This document shows, one piece after another, positions 7,253-11,479 of a stretch of DNA of 11,479 bases (position 1 is its first letter; each line of letters begins with the position of its first letter). The notes below the pieces were generated by a model. The model searched no databases. It saw nothing but the letters and a program-made list of their open reading frames with translations, and was not told the origin of the DNA. Source of the DNA: Bacteroidota bacterium (GTDB taxonomy: Bacteria > Bacteroidota > Ignavibacteria > UBA10030 > UBA8401); contig JAVBYH010000311.1 in NCBI GenBank assembly GCA_030824175.1, positions 1-11,479 of the forward strand, written 5' to 3'. Made by a program: the position numbers and the translations under genes.

Positions 7253-8299
7253 CTGCTCGAGCAGGTCTTCCCGTACACGCTCCCTCCGCGTATCACATTC
7301 GAAGGGCCGATCCGCGAGACCATCGACGGTGCCGTCGTCGAGTTCGATCCGCGCGATGTGACAACGCGCGACATTCACATCACCGACACGACGTTCCGCG
7401 ACGGACAGCAAGCCCGGCCCCCGTACAAAAAAGAACAAATGGTGAAACTCTTCGAGATGATGTCGCGGCTCGGAGGTCCGCACGGTGTCATTTCCTCGTC
7501 CGACTATCACATCTTTCACAAGCAGAACCAGACGCGGCAGCAGGCGATGGACCAGTACGTCGGCGTCGTCGAGGCGGCGCTCGAGGCCGGCATCAGGCCC
7601 CGGTGTCATCTCGAGGACGTGACGCGCGCCGATCTGCCCGGCTTCGTGCTGCCCTTCGTGCAGAAACTGGAGCGCCTCACCGAGAACCAGCCGGAGACCA
7701 TGAAGGTGAAGATCCGTCTCTGCGACACGATGGGATTCGGTCTGTCGTATCCGAACTGCGCCGAGCCGCGATCCATCCCGAAACTCATCTGGAGGCTCCG
7801 CAACGAATGCGGCAACCCGCCGCTCGAGGCGGCCGTCGTCGAATACATCGGCATGAAGGGGAGCCTTAACGGCATCGACCTTCGCGTCGTCACCGAGATG
7901 GTGGAGTATTACGAGAAGGTGATCGGAACGCATCTCGCGCCGAACTACCCGTTCGTCGGCAAGGATTTCAATACGACGCGCGCCGGCATTCATGCCGGGG
8001 GCCTCAGGAAGTTCGAACAGATCTACAACATCTTCGACACGACCGCCCTGCTCAACCGGCCTCCCCGCGTGTCCATCACCGACAAATCCGGGACGGACGG
8101 CGTCGCCCTCTGGGTGAATGAGTTCCTCGGACTCAAGGGGGACGATCGCCTCACGGTGATGAAGGTGGCCAAAATTCAGCGATGGGTGATGGACCAGTAC
8201 GAGATCGGGGGGCGCATGTCCTCCATCACCGACGAGGAGCTCGAGGAGCAGGTGAAACTCACGCTGCCCGACTATTACGCGAAGCGCGTCCGCACGTAA
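7253..8299 (+). pseudogene. DRE-TIM (HMGL/isopropylmalate synthase-like) enzyme, internally deleted
   Basis: Belongs to the pyruvate carboxyltransferase-like DRE-TIM metallolyases, which make or break C-C bonds by Claisen chemistry with acyl thioesters. Visible landmarks: the metal/catalytic motif 'DTTFRDGQQA' (from 7388), 'PRCHLEDVTRAD' (barrel strand 5), 'RLCDTMGFG' (strand 6), 'GNPPLEAAVVEYI', 'NYPFVGKDFNTTRAGIHAGG' and 'EQIYNIFDTT'. Two blocks are missing. Only 32 residues separate FRDG from 'SSDYHIFHK', where LeuA-type proteins have about 80. Only 29 separate 'DTMG' from 'GNPPLE', where about 70 are normal; the lost part holds the H-x-H metal ligands. The usual GIHxDG is also GIHAGG. The protein is very unlikely to be catalytic. 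A GTG at 7358 could start a 313-residue product, but no ribosome-binding site precedes it, and the sense sequence continues upstream into the carrier domain. The stop is TAA at 8297-8299. Confidence 0.75.
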
Positions 8300-8337
8300 T
8301 TGCCGCGGCGGAGCGAACCTTTTCGGCCGGTATGCCG

Positions 8338-8343
8338 TATAGT
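8338..8343 (+). promoter_or_regulatory. Possible -10 box before the SpoIIE phosphatase gene
   Basis: TATAGT (5 of 6 to the sigma-70 -10 consensus) lies 28 bases before the start codon in the 72-base gap after the DRE-TIM gene. The position 17 bases upstream (GAACCT) is not a convincing -35 box. Weak evidence that the phosphatase is transcribed separately from the damaged operon. Confidence 0.2.
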
Positions 8344-8371
8344 AAGAACCACATATCCGGCGGGAATTCTC

Positions 8372-9457
8372 ATGGCAGACTTCACATCAGAAGTAAAAAG
8401 CACGTTCCACACGATACGCAACGACATACGCACGTCGCATTTCGGTTCGTCCTTTCGGCGCGAATCGAAGGAGATCCTCGATTTTTATCTCACGAAGGAG
8501 CAGCGCACCCGGTTCGAAGCCATGGACGCGTTTCACCGCGTGTTCTATGGCACGGGCTGGGTGTTGAAGGCGATGTTCATGAAGTTGTCTCCCTTCCGGC
8601 GCCTCCTCTTCGTGCTGGGGATGCTGCTGCTGTTCGGCGTCAATATCAACACCCCGAATGTCAACGTCAATACGAACGGGGTCGTGGGCGGCCTGCTCCT
8701 TGTGGTGCTGATCCTGCTTGAATTGAAGGACAAGCTCCTCGCGCACGACGAATTGCAGGAAGGCCGGCACATCCAGGAACTGCTCATGCCGGAACGCACG
8801 CAATCCTTCGAAGGCTGGTCCATTTTTCTCTACACGCGCTCGGCGAACGAGGTGTGCGGAGACCTCGTCGATTTTCTCGCGCTCGACAAACCGAAGGCCG
8901 GCGTGGCGATCGCCGACGTCGCGGGCAAGGGGCTGCACGCCGCGCTGCTCACGGCGAAGCTGCAGGCGACGATGCGGGCGCTCGCGTTCGACGATCGCGC
9001 CATCGGTTCGTTCGTCGGCACCATCAACACGATCTTCCACCGCGACAGTCCGTCCAGACTCTTCGCATCGCTCATCTACGCGGTCATCTCGGAAAACGAC
9101 GGTACGGTCAGCTACGTGAACGCCGGCCATCTTCCGCCGTGCATCGTGCGGTCGGGCACGCTCACAGAAACGGAGAAGGGAGACATCGCCCTCGGTCTGA
9201 CGCGGACCGCCGAGTACACCGAACGCTCACTGTCTCTCGACAGCGGTGATCTCCTCGTCATGTACTCGGACGGCGTGACCGAGGCGAAGAACGAACAGGA
9301 CGAATTTTTCGGAAGGGACCGGCTGAACGCGCACCTGAAGCGTGCGTCGGGATCGCCCGAACAGATCGGCCTCGGCATCGTCAGTGCGGTCGACCGGTTT
9401 ATCGGCCAGACGCCTCCGGCCGACGACCTCTCGCTCATCATCCTGCGCCGGCTGTAA
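8372..9457 (+). CDS. Membrane-anchored PP2C-type (SpoIIE/RsbU-like) serine phosphatase
   Basis: A 361-residue protein that would dephosphorylate serine/threonine phosphoproteins such as anti-sigma factor antagonists. Residues 1-75 are a basic helical cytoplasmic segment; two transmembrane helices (about 76-92 and 103-118) flank a short Asn/Thr/Pro loop; a helical linker (about 119-145, 'LQEGRHIQELLMPERTQ', the usual lead-in to these domains) joins the phosphatase domain (150-361). Metal and catalytic motifs are all present: 'CGDLVDF' (Asp164), 'IADVAGKG' (Asp182), 'YVNAGHLPP', 'YSDGVTEA' (Asp300, Glu304) and 'DDLSLIIL' (351-358). The first Gly of the usual GGD is Cys. No kinase, STAS or sigma-factor gene is next to it, so its substrate lies elsewhere. 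ATG 8372 was chosen because the translated region upstream to TTG 8300 is not protein-like; the ribosome-binding site is weak. The gene ends two bases from a convergent gene. Confidence 0.9.
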   Translation: MADFTSEVKSTFHTIRNDIRTSHFGSSFRRESKEILDFYLTKEQRTRFEAMDAFHRVFYGTGWVLKAMFMKLSPFRRLLFVLGMLLLFGVNINTPNVNVNTNGVVGGLLLVVLILLELKDKLLAHDELQEGRHIQELLMPERTQSFEGWSIFLYTRSANEVCGDLVDFLALDKPKAGVAIADVAGKGLHAALLTAKLQATMRALAFDDRAIGSFVGTINTIFHRDSPSRLFASLIYAVISENDGTVSYVNAGHLPPCIVRSGTLTETEKGDIALGLTRTAEYTERSLSLDSGDLLVMYSDGVTEAKNEQDEFFGRDRLNAHLKRASGSPEQIGLGIVSAVDRFIGQTPPADDLSLIILRRL

Positions 9458-9459
9458 CG

Positions 9460-10578
9460 TCACTTCAGAAGCAGCATCCTGCGCACCGAGACAAATCCTC
9501 CCGACGGAGTTCCGTCGCCCGCGGCGTCCAGCCGGCAGAAGTACACACCGCCGGCATTGCTGCGCGCGGTCCATGCAATGCGATGCCATCCCGCGGATTT
9601 CTCACCGTTTACTAATTCCACGACTTGTTGTCCGAGGAGATTGAAGATCTGCAGCCGCACGCGGCTCGCTGCGGGGAGGCCGAAGTCGATCGATGTCGAC
9701 GGATTGAACGGGTTGGGAAAATTCTGTTGCAATGTGAATGTCCGGGGAACGGCCGTCTCGCGCATCGGCACCGCGGTCGGCTCCACCACCGGCAGGTCCT
9801 GTTCGTACTGCAGTGCGGCGCCGATCGTTTCCAGCACGAGCAGGGGGGCGACGGCAACAGTGGCTGCGCTGTTCGGATGGCTGTCCATCGGGCTCACCGC
9901 ATACGCCGGCGGCAATATGCCGTCGGTTCCCGCAAGGATGTGGAAGATGTTGAAGACGACGATGTTTTTCGGGAATGCGCCGAATGCCGGATCGAGCCCG
10001 CGTGCAAGCGTGTCGGCAGCCCAACGGCAGAACGCCGCAGAAAATGCCGCCTGCTGAGGTGTGGTAACGCCCTGTGCGAGCGGCGCATTTGTCCAGATCA
10101 CGAAGAAATTTTCCGGCAAGTTCCGCATCGCCGAGGCGATGTGACGCCAGTGCCATTTGTAATTGGCGATGGATTTGAGATTCGGCGTCAGTGTGTCCGA
10201 GGCCTTGCCTGCTTCGCCCCAGAGCTGCGATGAAGGAAAGCAGGATTTTATCATGACGATCTTGTGCGCCGCAAGGAGCTGGCGGATGTCGGCGGCGGTG
10301 TCTCTGTTCTCGAAGATTGCATGCCACCGGCTCCATTCGTTGTCCGGTGTCGGAGGCCAATGGCGCTCTGTGAGCGCGAATGTATCACCCGCTGCGAGCG
10401 CATGCGACCGATTGTAGGCGGCGAACTCGGCCGGCATGCTCGTCGAACTCGAATTCGGTCCCCAGATGCGATACCCTGTTGAGTGGTGAAGGAAGATCCC
10501 CGTGCGGAATTTCGGCTGCTGTGCGGACGAGACACACGCTGCGGCCAGAAGCATGACGATAACGGCATACGTTCTCAT
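9460..10578 (-). CDS. Secreted protein with type IX secretion (Por) C-terminal sorting domain
   Basis: A 372-residue exported protein. Residues 1-19 form a Sec signal peptide (MRTYAVIVMLLAAACVSSA, cut probably before QQ). The body (20-270) contains 'GIFLHHSTGYRIWG', 'KIVMIKSCFPSSQLWG', 'FFVIWTNAPLAQG' and 'NIVVFNIFHILAG'. I have seen this pattern in uncharacterised secreted proteins; the alternating strands and HHSTG turn suggest an SGNH/Rossmann-like fold, but no catalytic triad can be assigned. From residue 287 a classic T9SS type A sorting domain follows: 'FPNPFNPSTSIDFGLP', then 'VRLQIFNLLGQQVVELVNG', 'GWHRIAWTA' and a final beta strand 'GVYFCRLDA', ending in basic residues. Cargo with this tail crosses the outer membrane by T9SS and is anchored or released at the surface. 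ATG 10578 was chosen because the signal peptide starts there; a run of seven G on the coding strand (10584-10590) is the only ribosome-binding-like element. Confidence 0.85.
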   Translation of the reverse strand: MRTYAVIVMLLAAACVSSAQQPKFRTGIFLHHSTGYRIWGPNSSSTSMPAEFAAYNRSHALAAGDTFALTERHWPPTPDNEWSRWHAIFENRDTAADIRQLLAAHKIVMIKSCFPSSQLWGEAGKASDTLTPNLKSIANYKWHWRHIASAMRNLPENFFVIWTNAPLAQGVTTPQQAAFSAAFCRWAADTLARGLDPAFGAFPKNIVVFNIFHILAGTDGILPPAYAVSPMDSHPNSAATVAVAPLLVLETIGAALQYEQDLPVVEPTAVPMRETAVPRTFTLQQNFPNPFNPSTSIDFGLPAASRVRLQIFNLLGQQVVELVNGEKSAGWHRIAWTARSNAGGVYFCRLDAAGDGTPSGGFVSVRRMLLLK

Positions 10579-10609
10579 AGACGCCCCCCCAGGCATATGT
10601 GTTCTCATC

Positions 10610-10624
10610 AAATGTAAAACATTT
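10610..10624. repeat. Small AT-rich hairpin between the kinase and T9SS cargo genes
   Basis: AAATGT pairs perfectly with ACATTT around an AAA loop in the 71-base gap between the two minus-strand genes. With six mainly A-T pairs and no T-run it is a poor terminator on either strand. It could be an operator half-site pair for the sorting-domain gene that starts 32 bases downstream, or chance. The rest of the gap shows nothing clear. Confidence 0.3.
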
Positions 10625-10649
10625 CTCCCGCAGGTGCAACTGCCCCATG

Positions 10650-11479
10650 TCAATCGAGCAGCTGCCTGATATTGACGAGAAGATCGGCGGGTTTGTACGG
10701 CTTCGAGATCGTCGCCGCCACGCCCATCTCCGCCAATGCGGCCCGCTTTTCAGGCTCCATGAACCCGGTGACGATCGCGAAGACGACGTCCTTATTGATA
10801 AGCCTGACACGCCTGAACACCGCTTCGCCGTCGAATTTGGGGAGGCCGTGGTCCGAGAGTACAAGACCGATCCGGTCGTGGTGTTGTTCGTAGAGGCGAA
10901 TGCCTTCCTCGCCGTCGGCTGCGGTGATCACTGTGTAGCCGCTCTCGCGCAGCACGGGCACGATGAGCTCGCGAATGAGCTCTTCGTCCTCGATGAAGAG
11001 GATGGTCTCGTTTCCGCCGGCTGCGAGTGTCGTCGCTTCCGGCGCGGATGCGATGACGCTCTCGCCGTATGTGATGCCCGGCAGGTAGATGTCGAACTCG
11101 GTGCCTTTTCCCGTCGCGCTCTTCACGTCGATGAATCCCCCGTGGCTCTCGATGATGCCGATCGCAACGGCCAACCCGAGCCCCGTGCCTTTGCCCTTTT
11201 CCTTCGTCGTGAAGAATGGATCGAAGATCCGGGATTGCGTCGCCGCGTCGATGCCCGTGCCGGTGTCCCGGACGATGATCGACACATACGGCTTATGTTC
11301 GGCCGTCGGATAGCGGTCGGCCAGCACCGCGCCATCCACGACTGTCGTCCCGAAGATGAGCGTGCCTCCCGCCGGCATCGCGTCTCTCGCATTGACGCTG
11401 AGATTCAGGAGCACCTGATGGATCTGATTCGAATCGCCGATGACGGACGGAAGGTGCGGCGCCTGTTCGGTGACGATCA
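10650..11479 (-). CDS. Hybrid histidine kinase, C-terminal part (ATPase + receiver)
   Basis: The frame is open to the end of the window, so the N-terminal sensor and histidine lie outside; the GTG at 11414 is an internal Val. The 275 visible residues begin inside the ATPase domain with 'NQIHQVLLNLSVNARDAM' (N-box), then 'VRDTGTGID' (G1), 'FDPFFTTKEKGKGTGLGLA' (F- and G2-boxes). A receiver (about 158-275) follows with 'EDEE', the acceptor Asp209 in 'VLSDHGLP', Thr237 in 'AIVTG' and Lys259 in 'ISKPY'. All key residues are present. It resembles the kinase at 1503-3968 domain for domain, including a similar 50-residue insertion between the N and G1 boxes, so the two are probably paralogues. It lies 71 bases upstream of the T9SS cargo gene in the same direction and may share its transcript. 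The stop is TGA at 10650-10652. Confidence 0.92.
   Translation of the reverse strand, partial: IVTEQAPHLPSVIGDSNQIHQVLLNLSVNARDAMPAGGTLIFGTTVVDGAVLADRYPTAEHKPYVSIIVRDTGTGIDAATQSRIFDPFFTTKEKGKGTGLGLAVAIGIIESHGGFIDVKSATGKGTEFDIYLPGITYGESVIASAPEATTLAAGGNETILFIEDEELIRELIVPVLRESGYTVITAADGEEGIRLYEQHHDRIGLVLSDHGLPKFDGEAVFRRVRLINKDVVFAIVTGFMEPEKRAALAEMGVAATISKPYKPADLLVNIRQLLD

Noticed and set aside
7358..8299. GTG 7358 as a true independent start of the DRE-TIM gene
   Set aside because: No ribosome-binding site precedes it, and the same frame reads as plausible protein upstream to 7253, joining the carrier domain; kept only as an alternative.
1..11479. CRISPR array, tRNA, rRNA, insertion sequence or prophage genes
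   Set aside because: No regularly spaced repeats, no cloverleaf or rRNA-like stretches and no transposase or phage motifs were seen by reading; the window is almost fully coding.

Overview
The window (about 60% GC by eye) looks like a chromosomal stretch of a Gram-negative bacterium in the Bacteroidetes/Chlorobi/Ignavibacteria (FCB) group. The best pointer is the minus-strand secreted protein ending in a type IX secretion (Por) sorting domain with the signature FPNPFNPST. A DUF748/AsmA-like envelope protein, a DUF4954 protein and several multi-domain hybrid histidine kinases fit the same group. The species cannot be named from the sequence.

Layout. 1-1375 (+) is the 3' part of a DUF748 envelope protein. 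1503-3968 (+) is a membrane-anchored hybrid histidine kinase with three PAS domains and a C-terminal receiver. 4059-5135 (+) is a probable lipoprotein with a five-bladed beta-propeller glycosidase fold. 5168-5240 holds two near-identical perfect hairpins (REP-like). 5273-7118 (+) is a DUF4954 gene broken by a frameshift at a run of ten A. 7123-8299 (+) is translationally coupled to it and encodes an acyl-carrier-protein-like domain followed by a DRE-TIM (isopropylmalate synthase/HMG-CoA lyase type) enzyme, also frameshifted. 8372-9457 (+) is a two-TM PP2C-type (SpoIIE/RsbU) phosphatase. Two bases separate its stop codon from that of the convergent T9SS-exported protein at 9460-10578 (-). 10650-11479 (-) is the C-terminal part of a second hybrid histidine kinase that continues beyond the window.

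The genes fall into three themes: envelope and carbohydrate functions (DUF748, propeller lipoprotein, T9SS cargo), signalling (two hybrid kinases and a SpoIIE phosphatase, none with a DNA-binding output here), and a two-gene DUF4954 / ACP-DRE-TIM operon.

That operon is the most unusual part. Both genes carry one frameshift. Judged against remembered relatives, they also carry three apparent in-frame internal losses, one of which removes the HxH metal-binding strand of the TIM barrel. Flanking genes show no such damage. Either a carrier-linked acyl-condensing system is decaying here, or the assembly is locally wrong. No tRNA, rRNA, CRISPR array, insertion sequence or phage gene was seen, and no non-coding stretch exceeds 140 bases.
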